Below the pieces are notes generated by a model. That model had not been told where the DNA came from. It ran no database searches and saw only the letters and a program-made list of their open reading frames with translations. A stretch of 64,000 nucleotides of DNA from Alopecurus myosuroides (taxonomy: Eukaryota > Streptophyta > Magnoliopsida > Poales > Poaceae): positions 236,852,376 to 236,916,375 of the forward strand of contig CM054062.1 in NCBI GenBank assembly GCA_028641055.1, given 5' to 3'. Position 1 is the stretch's first letter; each line of letters starts with the position of its first letter. Positions 33,828 to 44,907 of the stretch are shown piece after piece. Both the position numbers and the translations under genes were made by a program.

Positions 33828-36797
33828 ATGGCAGGAGGGAAGAAACGTAGCGCTGTTGTCTCCTCCTCGCAGGCGCCCGAAGATGTTCCCGCGCCACCTG
33901 CTCCGGGCTCCGGCGACTGGCGCTCGGCCAATACCACGCAAAAAGCATCAAGGGGATGCAGAGGGAGGGGATGATGCCTCCTAACGCCGAGAAGCGAGTT
34001 CGCCTCGGCAAAAAAGAAGAGGTACCAAATCCCCGCGCGAATGAGCGCGTGATCTTCGCGGATCACATCTCGCGCGGGCTCTCACTCCCCCTCCATCCTT
34101 TCTCTGTGGCATTGTTGTATGTCTACGGCATACAACTCCACGACCTGCCTCCGAACGCGGTGCGACACATCTCGTGCTTCATCTTGCTTTGCGAGTGCTT
34201 CCTCGGTATCCGCCTGCACTGGGGCCTTTGCAATGCCTTGTTCAAGGTGCGGGCCTTCCGCGAGAAATCGCGAGTAGAGACCGAGCTTGGAGAGACGCTG
34301 CGCACCGGCGGCTTCGGAATCCAGACGAAGTCGGATACCCTGTACTTCGACATGCACCTCATCGACTCCGCGCAAGGGTGGAGGAAGAAGTGGTTCTACG
34401 TCGTCGATAACAGCGGAGGTGGAGCTCACGAATTCCACCCGTTTGCTGTCTTGAAGCGACGGAAGTCCTGTGCGCACAAGCTTTTAGTCGAAGAAAGACG
34501 AGTCGTCGCTTCGCTACTCGCCAAGGTGGCAATCCTCCGCGACCAAACCACAGGGATCGCGCTGAACGGCTTGCATCTGGCGAGTGTGTTCCTCAAGCGC
34601 AGGATTCAGCCTCTGCAGGAGAGGCCCTCCACCATGTGGGAGTATCAGGGCGTCGAAGACCCCAGCTGCATGAGCCGAGAAGAACTCTCGAATGCTGAAT
34701 TCGAGAAGAAAATCGCGGCCATCACCAAGCTGAAAGTGGGCGAGGACTTCCCCGACTGCCCTATCGCCGCATTCGAAGCTTCGAGACCACCTCCATTTGA
34801 AGTAAGTCCAAATCTTTTTCTGTTCTAACTTTTTCCTTCGTTTCGAGAGTTTGTCGACTGAGTTTCTTCTTCTTGTTTTCCATCTGTAGAGTCTAGCGGT
34901 GGTAACCTGCTACCCGCCAGTCTCCAGTGAAGAGGCCTCAGACCTTTTGGCAAGCAACCTGGATGTTCCTGTCGACACCAGCGTTGCCGACGCCGACTCG
35001 AGTTCCGAGCGCGATTCTTCGGATGACGTGGAGGAATCGGGTAGCGATCTCCGCCACCGCAAACGCCGCCGGGCGGGAGACGATGAAGCCACCTCCAAGG
35101 ATAACTCCTTGGGTGGAGGATCTGATAAAGAGCCCCTCATCGTGACCCCACTGAGTGTGCGCGCTCCTCCCTCTCCCAAGCCGAAGATCCAGACCGCCTG
35201 GAATGCGGATATGTTGGATGACGATGACGACGAGTAAGTTTTTCTTTCCTTCTTCGTTCTAGTCGAACGTTTTCTTCTCGCTCCTTCTGACGTTATTGTT
35301 TTCCTTCATGACAGGCTCCAGTCCATCAGCCCCGGCCGATTTGCCTCTTCTCTTCCTCCCGAGAGGAGAAAAGATGCCGCTGCTGCGGGTGAAACCCCGA
35401 CTGCTGGGGGCGTCCAGAATTCGCCGAGCCAAGCCCCCACAGCCGCGGCTACAGATTATAGGCTGCCTAGCTTTGCGGTTGGAGCCTCGGCTTCGAAAGA
35501 AGTGTCGGGTAGCTCGGCTGATCCTCTGTGCATTGCCCAGGGCCAGGTAAACTTCGCCATTTTCCTTGTATTTTGTACTTCGTTCATTTATGGTTTTTAT
35601 CGGGTGCACGACAGTGCTCCTGATGGGAGCAGCCCCCGAGGCCGTGGTCAATCGCTTGCGATTGGCTACAGGCTCAAAACTTCAAGCTTCTTTCCTTTCT
35701 TGATTTTATCGGGTGCACGGTAGAGCTCCCGATGGGAGTAGCCCCCGAGGCTATACTCGACTGTTTACAGTCGTGAATAGGCTCAATTTTCTTCCACTTT
35801 CGCTAACTTCTTCCTCTTTGTGATTTTGCAGTCTCTGCTTGACTCTCTCGCAGCCTTTGGTCGCCGCGTAATTTCGGCTGTGTCTGATTGCGTAATCCTT
35901 CGGGCTGATCGTGATCGACTCGTTTCGGATAACCAAGCTCTCCAAGGTAAATTTACCCGTTCCTTCCGCTTATTCTTTCTGATTGTGTGAATTACTTTAG
36001 GCTGAAATTTGTTGCTGTGTAGCCCAAGTTGATTTTCTGAAGGCCGACAAGACTGATGCTATCACTCGGGTGACCACCCTCGAGGCTGAGTTGGAGGCTG
36101 TCCGAAAGGAACTTGAGTCCTCTCGCAAGCAGTCGACTGACCTCGAGGGAAAGCTCGTTGAGGCCCAGGACGCTCTGAAGCGACCGGAGGAGGCTGGCAC
36201 CAAACAGGACAACGATCTCGTTGACTTCCTTCGCCCTCTGGCCCAGAATTTCGCAAGTAAGTTGCACTTGACCTCTGTCGTTTTTCGACTAGCTAGTATG
36301 TTCTTGGAATTAATGTTCTCTTTGCATATCTTCTTGGCATTGCGCTAGAGCTGCCCGGGGTTCAACGGGTGGACGCCCTGACGGATTCTTGCGCTCAGCT
36401 TCGGAGGCACGCGAGTGGGATTTTCTCCCTCGTTGGCAATGCCATTCGAGTGTTGACGCAATTCCACGAGCGTCTTCTGGTTGATGTCGCGGTTCCGCCC
36501 ACGCTGGATGGTCTCTTGAAGGTTTTTCTGGAGGATGATCCCCTTCACGCTTACTCGGTCGTCCAGTCGGAGTGCGGGGCTAAGACTGCTATCCAGTTCG
36601 CGCTGGCGCACGGAGTCGCAGGCTTGGACGAGGCGTACTCGAACCTTCCCGTCGATGCTACCACGGGCAGAAAGGTAGCGCTTCGTCCTTTCGGCGATCC
36701 GGCTGGAGTCCTTGCTCGGAAGCTATCTGACTTGATTGCCCGTGCTAGTCGCAAGGGGCAATCTGCCGCGAGTGGCAGCACTTCTGTAGTTCCTTAG
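33828..36797 (+). pseudogene. E2 antisense gene 1 ('putative gypsy type transposon'), six exons, start codon hit by E3
   Basis: Exons 33828-34801, 34890-35233, 35315-35546, 35832-35946, 36023-36256 and 36349-36797 have GT-AG borders and matching phases (0,2,0,1,1). Exon 1 has the PF04195-type block (HISRGLSLPLHPFSVALLYV, IQLHDLPPNAVRHISCFI, FGIQTKSDTLYFDM). Exon 2 is acidic with HRKRRR, exon 5 is a coiled coil, and exon 6 ends in ALRPFGDPAGVLARKLSDL then SVVP. E3 is inserted in the ATG, leaving half of it on each side (21992-21993 and 33828-33830). A 1-base frame change lies near 33940, between the first codons and MQREGMM at 33956. The rest is open. The function is unknown. The gene lies antisense to E2 pol. 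Confidence 0.75.
35588..35760 (-). repeat. Two internal PPT-like blocks in an intron of the E2 antisense gene
   Basis: On the element strand the copies at about 35588-35642 and 35706-35758 read CTCGGGGGCT(G/A)CTCCCATC followed by GGAGC...GTGCACCCGAT. A shorter copy is at 36920-36945, and a related GGGGGCTACG at 37943-37958. All occupy the same relative places as in E1. Confidence 0.75.
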
Positions 36798-37025
36798 GAT
36801 AGACTTTATGTAGTTTGCTCTTCTGATGTAATGAAACTTGGGATGTATTCCCGTATTCTGCCTTTAATCGAGATGTTCTTTTGATACCTGAGATGTGATT
36901 TCTTGCGATTGATTGTCATGAGTTCCTCCCGATGGGAGTAGCCCCCAAGCACTTGTCGAATAGGTGGTTTATTTCTTGAGCGGGGTGTCTTGAATTCTTC
37001 CTTAACTTTTCTTATCTTCTTCCAG

Positions 37026-37838
37026 GTAACAGGTGATGTCGCGGAGCCTTCGAGTGGATCTGCCACACGAGCAGATCCCCTTGTTGCTGCTGTTGGTACA
37101 TTTGCCGGCCTCCGTGACCGTGTCGCAGATGGCGAGCGCAAGCTGAAAGCTTTGCATGGAGTGGCTGATGTAGCCAAGTCTAAAAAAAAACTTGCGGCTG
37201 AACGTGAGCAATTTGTGATGGAAGAATTGGCAGCTGTTGCCAAGGATATGCTTTGTAAGCACTTCAGCCCCCTAGCATTTTGTTTGACTGTATCTTGTTT
37301 TCTTCTTTAACTCTCTGTAGCTTTCTTTGTAGTTGTTCAGCCTGACGAACGGTGTGAAAAACATTGGGTGGATAACCACATTCTGCACGAAGCCGGTAGT
37401 TCAAAAGCTCATGCAAACAACTTCTGGTCCGACCGCAGTCGAGGCTTTGTGCTGGCTACGTTGAAGTATCGTGTGGGCCAGGCGAAGATACTCGTTGATC
37501 GTTGTCACGAGGCCCTGATAGCTTTGAATCGTGCTTTTTATCCACTGGAGAGAGGTCCATAAGACTTGAGCCAGTTGCTCAGAACTTTCGGTCGAGTAGG
37601 AGAAATTCGCGAGTGCGTCCTCCAACAGCTGATCTGCGGGGCCTTAGTAGCACTCGTTTTTGTCCGATTATGGCATCCTGAGGTCAATTTCAAATCTGTG
37701 GCCAGGCTCCCAAATGCTCCAGTCGATATGACCTCTCATTATACAGTCGTTCGTCCCGCAACAGAGGAGATTATTCGACTGACATCTGAAGAGGTTAATC
37801 GAGTGTTAGCTGAGAAAACTGCTCGTCGCCGTATGTAA
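37026..37838 (+). pseudogene. E2 antisense block 2, two exons, one in-frame stop
   Basis: Exon a (37026-37254) begins after a CTTCCAG acceptor and holds an acidic/Ser lead and a coiled coil (VADGERKLKALHGVADVAKS, then REQFVMEELAAVAKDML). A GT-AG intron follows. Exon b (37321-37838) has QPDERCEKHWVDN, FWSDRSRGFVLATLKYRVGQ and FVRLWHPEVNFKSVARLP. A TAA interrupts exon b at 37560-37562, and the frame then continues to 37838. The upstream start is not found, so this may be the 3' part of the same transcription unit as gene 1 by alternative splicing, or a second gene. E1 has the same pair of exons at 2941-3770. Confidence 0.65.
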
Positions 37839-38114
37839 TTGTAGGATGTATATATCCTGTTGTTTTTGTATAGTCGTCTTGAAACTTTATAAGGTGTCAA
37901 CCTTGTTTGTATTTTTGTAATTGTAAATGATGCTAAGTTAGGCGTAGCCCCCGTGTATTTGGGGTGTATACCTGTTATTTAGCGTGTAAAGATAAATAAC
38001 TTGAGAACCTATGGTTGAGAAACCATGTATTTTATTAATATGACTGAGAAGCCATGTATTTTCTTCGAGCTACAGGATGGCTAGTATAGCCTTATTTTCG
38101 TGAATAGAATAATC

Positions 38115-41100
38115 CTAAGGATAGAATTTGCGGAGGTGCGCAACATTCCATGGATTGGAGTAGATGCCACCGGTCTCGGGGTTCGTCAGTCGATAAGCGC
38201 CACCTGGGACAACTTCGTGTATTATGAAGGGTCCTTCCCATGGTGGCTCGAGTTTGTGTCATTCCTTCTGCTTGAGCCGCAACACCAAATCTCCTACCAC
38301 GAAAGCTCTGTGGCGTATACGGCGGCTGTGGTAGTTGCGCAACGACTTTTGATATACCGTGTATCTTGCGAGTGAAATGTCGCGTATCTCGTCGAGTGCA
38401 TCCACGTCTTCCGCGAGTGCCATGTTAGAGGTTTCTTCGTTGTAAGCGACGACTCGTGGGGCGCTGAACTTGACATCTTCGGGAAGGACTGCTTCAACTC
38501 CGTATACCATGAAAAATGGCGTGTAGTTTGTTGATCGATTCGGGGTTGTGCGGAGGCTCCATAGTACGGAGGGTAACTCCTCTGCCCAGTGCCCTGCCGC
38601 TGGGTGCAGACGATCGAGTAGCCGTTTCTTTATTCCAGCCGAGACCAATCCGTTGGATCGCTCGACTTGACCATTGGTTTGCAGGTGAGCCACAGAGGCG
38701 AAACTGAGAGTGATTACCTTTTCCTCGCAGAACTGCTCTGTTTCCTTTGCTGTGAAATTGCTTCCATTATCGGTGATGATGTTGTGTGGTATCCCAAATC
38801 TGCACACTATGGAGTCGAGGAATTTTACGGCGCATTGGGCGCTGGCCGAGGTGACTGGCATGGCTTCAATCCACTTTGTAAATTTGTCGACTGCAACAAG
38901 CAAGTGTGTGTATCCTCCGGGTGTTGATTTTCTTAGTGGCCCTACCATGTCTAACCCCCATTGTGCAAAGGGACAGGCGATTGGGATCATGTGAAGTTCG
39001 GTGGCAGGGGCGTGCGGCTTGGGCGCGAATCTTTGGTATGCGTTGCACTTGTCGACTAGATCCTTTGCGTCCCTGGCCGCTGTAAGCCAGTAGAATCCTG
39101 CTCGAAAAGCTTTACCCACGATCGCCTTCCAGCTAGCATGGTGTCCACAATCTCCTTGGTGTATATCCCACAGTAGTTCCATGCCGTCCTCGGGTGCTAT
39201 GCATCTCTGCAATGTTCCTGATATGCTCTGTTTGTATAGCTCTCCATTTAGTACTCGGAAAGATTTGCTGCGTCGTACTATCTGTCGAGCCTCGCGAACA
39301 TCTGCTGGGAGCTGCTTGTTGGACAAGTAGTCGAGGTATTTCTGCGTCCAGACTGGTTCGACCAGAAAAACTTGTCTCGAAATGTTGTGGGTGAGCTCAA
39401 TCATAGCGATTTGCGGGCCGACCTCTGTCTCCAATGTTGCAGGTGCATCTGCTGATTTTTTGACCTTGACTGAGCGCTTGATCATCCTCTCGAAGTATAT
39501 TCCAGGCGGTATGGGTGTGTTGGTAGAACCCATGTTTGCCAATTTATCTGTTTCTTCGTTGCTGGATCGCGCAATGTGCTTTAGTTCGCACCCTTGGAAA
39601 CTTCCTTCGAGTAGGTTGTACATATCTCGATAAGCAACCATGTTTTCTGCAATGGTGTCGCACTCTTTCATTGTCTGCTGTACTATGAGGTTTGAATCTC
39701 CATAGATCATTAGTCGGGTGGCTCCACAGGCAATCGCCATCTTCATGCCGTGGAGGAGGCCCTCGTATTCTGCGTCATTGTTTGATGCCGGGTCGTCGGG
39801 TGGAAAATCCAATCGCAGGACGTACTGCAACTTGTCACCTCTGGGGGATATCAGGACTACCCCGGCTCCAGCTCCATTGTTTCTCTTCGACCCATCGAAA
39901 TACATTATCCAGTTGCTTGTATACTCTGGAGGGCCTGGCGTTTGTAGTTCTGTCCACTCGCTTAGGAATTCCACGAGTAGTTGTGATTTGATAAATTAGC
40001 GACCCGCATATATGATGTCGCAGGCGCCGAGCTCGATACTCCACTTTGCAATTCTTCCGGATGCCATTGGGTTATTCATGATAGTACCCAGTGATGCGTC
40101 GTTTACCACCGTGACGGTGTGTTCCTGGAAGTAATGCTTGAGTTTTCGGGCTGTGAGCACCACACCGTATGCGAGCTTCTGATAATGGGGATATCGCTGT
40201 TTGCAGGGCGAAAGCACCTCGCTGATATAATATATTTGCCTTTGGATGACATACGCCTTGTCGTCTTCCGGCCGCTCGACCATAATTGTTGTGCTGATGA
40301 CTTGATTTGTTGCGGCTAGATACAGATACAGTGGCTCCCGTTCTTGCGGTGTTGCCAGGATGCGCCTGCTCTGCTATGCTCGCTTGAGGTCTGCGAATGC
40401 TTTATGTGTTTCGGGTGTCCACTCGAACTTATCCGTTTTCTTCAGTAGCTTGTAGAAAGGTAATGCTTGCTCGCCTAGCCTTGCAATGAATCTGCTTAGT
40501 GCGGCTAGTCGTCCTGCGAGCTGCTGCACACCGCGGAGATTGGTTGGCTACTTCATTGTCAGGATTGCTTGGATCTTCTCCGGGTTGGCTTCAATTCCTC
40601 GAGCAGAGACTAGGTACCCGAGAAGTTGTCCCGCAGGGACGCCAAAGACACACTTGGTCGGGTTGAGCTTGGTTCGGTATGCGTTCAACGCGTCGATTGT
40701 TTCTCTGATATCATCGAGGAGCGTATCCTCTACTCGAGTCTTGATGACGATGTCGTCAATGTACACTTGTACGTTTTTGCCAATGAGCTTGGCGAGGCAT
40801 TTTTGCATGCATCGCTGATATGTTGCGCCTGCATTCTTTAGCCCGAAGGGCATTGTCGTGTAGCAGTAAACATCGTGGGGTGTGATAAACGTTGTCTTCT
40901 CCTCGTCCTCCTTTTTCATCCTGATCTGATTATAGCCCGAGTAGGCGTCCAAGAAGGAGAGACGTTGACAACCTGCTGTAGAATCCACGATCTGGTTGAT
41001 CCGTGGTAGGGGAAAGTTATCCTTGGGCAGTGCTTATTCAACGACGTGTAGTCGATGCACACGCGAAGGATGTCAGTATTCTTCTTCGGGACCAGCACCG

Positions 41101-41284
41101 GGTTTGCTAAACAAGTGGAAATCTTTATTTCGCGGATGAATTTTGCTGCGAGTAGTCTGTTCACTTCTTCTCCGAGCGCTTTTTGCTTGGGCTCTGAGAA
41201 CCGTCGGGTGGTCTGCTTGATAGGCTTGGCGTCTTTGAAGACTTCGAGTGAGTGCTCGGCGAACTCCCTGGATATCCCTGGCAT
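38115..41284 (-). pseudogene. E2 pol: RT, two RNase H domains, integrase; several breaks
   Basis: RT (41284-40548) has PVLVPKKNTDILRVCIDYTS, FLDAYSGYNQIRMKKED, MPFGLKNAGATYQRCMQ and the catalytic YIDDIVIKT. RNase H (40283-39996), second RNase H (39900-39530, MYFDGSK, NNDAEYEGLLHGM, YGDSNL) and integrase (39200-38400, LDMVGP, TDNGSNF, GQVERSN) follow. The last codons are HLRKFYP before TAG at 38115-38117. Breaks: frame change near 41028 in RT; stops at 40548, 40374, 39996 and 38259. One zinc-finger Cys of integrase is replaced (KCNAYQRF against RCNACQRF in E1), a further inactivating change. Confidence 0.9.
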
Positions 41285-41347
41285 ATCTGAAGGCTGCCAG
41301 GCAAAAATTTCCCAGTACTCACAGAGGAGTTCGACGAGCGCACCTTC

Positions 41348-43441
41348 CTATGCTGGCGAGAGGGTTGTGGACACCATCGCCGTCTTCGCAGAATCTGTCG
41401 GGTGCACTTGATGCTTGCGGGTACTGCTATTTGTGTTGAACTCGAGCTCTGGGGCGTTCTTCTTGGTGAGAGGCATCACGGAGTGATCCATGGTTTTTGC
41501 TATCTCCTCCAATTCTTCATGCATCCCGAAGGATTTGGCGATCTCGTTGAACTCGATGTCGCATTTATTAGATAATTGTAAATCGCCGTCGATTGTGATT
41601 GTGCCATGTTCCCCAAGCAGCTTAAGCTTCAGGTATGCATAGTGCGGTACTGCCATGAATCTGGCGAACGTTGTTCGACCAAGAATGGCATGGTACTGTG
41701 AGGGCCAGTCGACTACTTTGAAGTCAAGAAATTCTCGCCTGTAATTGCTTCGGTTGCCTAGCACCACCTCCAGGTTGATTGTTCCGAGTGGACGGATTGC
41801 TTTTCCTGGAACTATCCCGTGGAAGGATGTCTCTGATTCCGCGAGTCCGTCCAAATTCCTGTTCATGCGATGGAGTGTGTCTGCGTTATACCTGGACATG
41901 GGCAGCCCGGCCCGACCAGCCCGGCCCGGCCCGGCCCGAAATTCCCGGGCCTAGGCCCGACGAGCTTTTCCATGGGTCGGCCCTGGGACTCAATTTCTAC
42001 GCCCGATGCATGTCCGGGCTGGGCCTGGGCATTGATTTTTGGTGTTTTAAGGAAGAGGCCCGGCCCGAGGTCCAAAAGCCCGACGTTTTCCCTCCCATGG
42101 GCCGGGCCTGGGCACGAAAATTAGGCCCGACTGTCGGGCCGGGCCGGGCCTTGGGTTTGTGCTGCGGGCTTTTTTAGGCCCGGCCCGAAGCCCGGCCCGG
42201 CCCGAGAAATGGCCAGGTATAGTCTGCATAGATGATGTTGATGTCGCTGCCCCCGTCCATGAAGACGCGAGACAGCTCGTAATTGCCAATTTGCGCTTGG
42301 ATGACTAGCGCGGCGTGTCCTGGTCGATAGACTCGTGGGGGGTGGTCTTTCTTGGAGAAAGTTATCGGTTGATCCGCCATCTTCAAGTACTCGGGATTCG
42401 TAGGTGGGACTTGCACAGCCATGCATATTTGTCGTGTGTTCGTCTTCTGAACCCTGCGTGATGGACAGACTTTTGTATCATGCCTAAGAGTCCCGCTGGG
42501 TTCGGGTATCCATTGGCTCCCTGGTTTGGGGCGGGTGGCGCTGGTAGTGCAGCTAGCACCGTGTTTTGATTTCCTGCTGGGGGCAGGGCTTGCGGCTAGT
42601 GAAATCCTTGAGCTCCTCCTCCAGGGAGCTGCGGCTAGCCCTGACTGACTGCTGCTCTATTTTTCTTCGAGAAGGCCTCGTGGATATCAAGGAACTTTCG
42701 GCAATCCTTGAGAAGGTGTGTTGCCTTAGTTTTGCTGGTGCGCTTATCTGTAAATAGATGTAGCGTGCAGTAACCATCGAGGTCCTCCTCGGGTGTTTTG
42801 TCCTCTGGATTTGGCTTCCACTCGCGATTTCCGCGATATCCACTGTCGCGATTTCTTGTGAACTCTGCTGCCACCAGTTCTTCTCGATCATCGCGGTCGT
42901 AATGCTTCCTACTTTTCTTTCGACTATGGCGATCGTCTTCGCGTGCTGGTGATGAGGCTTTCTCATTGCGCACCGCATCTTCGCCGTTTTCCCATCTGTC
43001 GGCTATGGCCATCAGTTCTCCCATGGTTTTGGGTGCGAGTCGTCCCACTTCTTCCCTGAAAGAGGTTCTCCGTGCTCCTTTGGCGAACGCTTCAACCGCG
43101 ACTTCTTCTAATATGTTTCCCGCTGTGTTCCTGAGTGTGGTCCAACGCTGAATATATTCGCGAGTAGGCTCGCCACTTTTCTGCTTGCAAGCTCGTAATT
43201 CCTCGATGGTCGCCGGTCTTTTGTATGTTGCTTGGAATTTTTTGCAGAAATCGAGGTTTAGATCGTCCCAAGATCTGTAGCATGCCCTCGGCCTTCCTTC
43301 GAGCCAACTGCGTGCATCACCGACTAGATGCAGGTTAAGGTACTGCATAGCCGTGTTTTTATTCACACGTTGGCATTTTACTGCCGTGAGGTAATATGAC
43401 AACCAGGCCTGTGGCTCTTGCGAACCATCGTATTTCTGCAC
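41348..43441 (-). pseudogene. E2 gag core and protease, interrupted by a hAT MITE
   Basis: The gag core (43441-42635) has QKYDGSQEPQAWLSYYLTAV, LVGDARSWLEGRP, FQATYKRPATIEELRACKQ and a CTLHLFTDKRTSKTKATHLL knuckle-like segment. The protease (42422-41348) has RVFMDGGSDINIIYAD, where the 335-bp MITE (41887-42221) cuts it, and continues with FHGIVPGKAIRPLGTINLEV and YHAILGRTTFARFMA. Stops separate gag core and protease near 42635-42600. The frame ends with TAG at 41348-41350, immediately before the RT part and at the same place as the TAG in E3. Confidence 0.85.
41887..42221. mobile_element. hAT-type MITE, 335 bp, very GGCCCG-rich, 8-bp TSD
   Basis: The ends TATACCTGG...CCAGGTATA are inverted repeats. 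The flanks GTCTGCGT (41879-41886) and GTCTGCAT (42222-42229) match 7/8. The body is built of GGCCCGGCCC units near both ends. The E2 protease frame resumes across it, so it inserted after E2. The 8-bp duplication and the ACCTGGACATGGGC-type end fit hAT. Confidence 0.85.
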
Positions 43442-43597
43442 TTCCGTGGATAGCTTAAATCTCTTGGGTAGCGGTGCCTCGTGGATGCTGCGGGCAAAGC
43501 ATAAGGCTCCACAGACTTCGTCGTCGGAGGATGTAGATGGGGAACGCGCGCGGTTCCTGGCCGCTCGGCCTTTATCAACCTTGCGCTGGGCGATGTC

Positions 43598-44437
43598 TTA
43601 TCGCGCGTTGTACCCGGGTTCGTCGCGGTTGATGTCTTCTCTTGGCTCCTTGCTGCGATGTCGCGAGCGACTGCTGTGTCGCTGCGGGCTGCGGTCTCGA
43701 TCCCTCCGCGGGCTGCGATCTCGACCTCTTCGCGGACTGCGGCTACGGTCTCGATCCCTCGGGCTGCTATCGCTGCCACTCGGGCTATCTCCACGTCGTC
43801 GGGCTTCTTTCCCTCGTGCGTGATGAGGTGATTTTTCCTTGCCAGGTGATGTGCCCCTGTGTCCACGGGGCGCTTCCTTGTCCTTCTGTGCGGCTGCTTT
43901 CCTGCGATTGTAGGAGGCGAGGTTTGCGGTTGCCATGCCTAATCCTTTCTGTACTTGCTTGTATTGTTCCGCACGGGGGTCGTTTTCCCCTGGTTGATTT
44001 ATCTGCATGTAGGTGGCTGCGGCTAGTACCGCGGCTGCAGGAGTTTGCGGATGGATGTTTCCATCCTCGTCGACACGCGTGAGTGATTTGCTGATTCCGC
44101 TCAAGGACTCGCCATCCATGGTCGCGGTTTTTGAGACGTATCCTTTCTTCGCAGGGCGGTTCCCGGCAGAAGGTGTCATGGATAGTGCGGCTCGGCGCTG
44201 GCTTGACGCATCCGCTAGTTTCTTTCGCTCGGCTAGGTCTATCCGAGCTTCCTTTATTGCAGCAGCCGCTCTCACTAGATGATAGTGGTAGGCGGTCATG
44301 TCCTCGTGAGGAGCTCCGAGTTCCAGTGGTGTTCTTGTGCGGATGGCCCCCTTTGCCCGATTCCAAGCGGCTCGTGAGACGCCGATGGTAGCGCGTTCTC
44401 TTGTGTTGTTTTCAGTTTCTTCGGGTGGGGCTCCTGA
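43598..44437 (-). pseudogene. E2 gag N-terminal part with an Arg/Ser domain
   Basis: The best start is an ATG at 44435-44437 (MAGSGAPPEETENN), though the frame is open a little further upstream. It holds an Ala-rich helical region (AYHYHLVRAAAAIKEARIDL), and its C-terminal part (about 43770-43640) is a dense run of RDRSRSP/RDRSP repeats like those of splicing SR proteins. A TAA at 43598-43600 ends the frame. The same frame continues beyond it into the gag core, so one stop separates the two parts of an original gag. Confidence 0.75.
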
Positions 44438-44907
44438 TCCTGCCATGCAGACCTGAGCCAAATATGGATCGCGAGTCCTAGGCGCAGTTAGGCGGGCTCT
44501 CCTGACCCGAGAAGGTTCCTCTATAGAGAGGGTATGGAAGTTGCCGGTGTTGAGGCGGAAAGATTCGCCGCTTTTCGCCAAGTCGCGATCCGTGTAGCGG
44601 GGTCGTCGACAGCTTCTGGGCTAGAGATTGACCCAAATTCCGATCCTTCGAGATCGGTTTTCTCAGGTAAGCGTAGAATTCCGTCTTTGTTGGTGTAGAG
44701 ATGGAAGCTTCCGAACGTCAGCGTGATGCTCTTCTCTAAGTCGCTGAATACCGGGCGCGATTCCGGCGAGTGAGGGGCGACGATGACCGACCCGATTCGG
44801 ATCGGATTAGTTGGATTCGAAGTCTTGGGGTTCCAGCGTGAGTTGGTTGTCGATGAAGCCGAAGATGCCGGAGATCCAGCGCCGTCGTTCCCACAGACGG
44901 CGCCAAT
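44438..44907 (-). promoter_or_regulatory. E2 leader and primer-binding site
   Basis: On the element strand TTGGCGCCGTCTGTGGGAAC starts two bases after the 5' LTR (44886-44905), a TGGCGCC-type primer site. The remaining 440 bases have no convincing coding and are probably leader. Confidence 0.7.

Noticed and set aside
43446..44391. Long + strand frames opposite E2 gag
   Set aside because: They mirror the Arg/Ser-rich gag coding and have no exon structure or domain like the true antisense genes further left.
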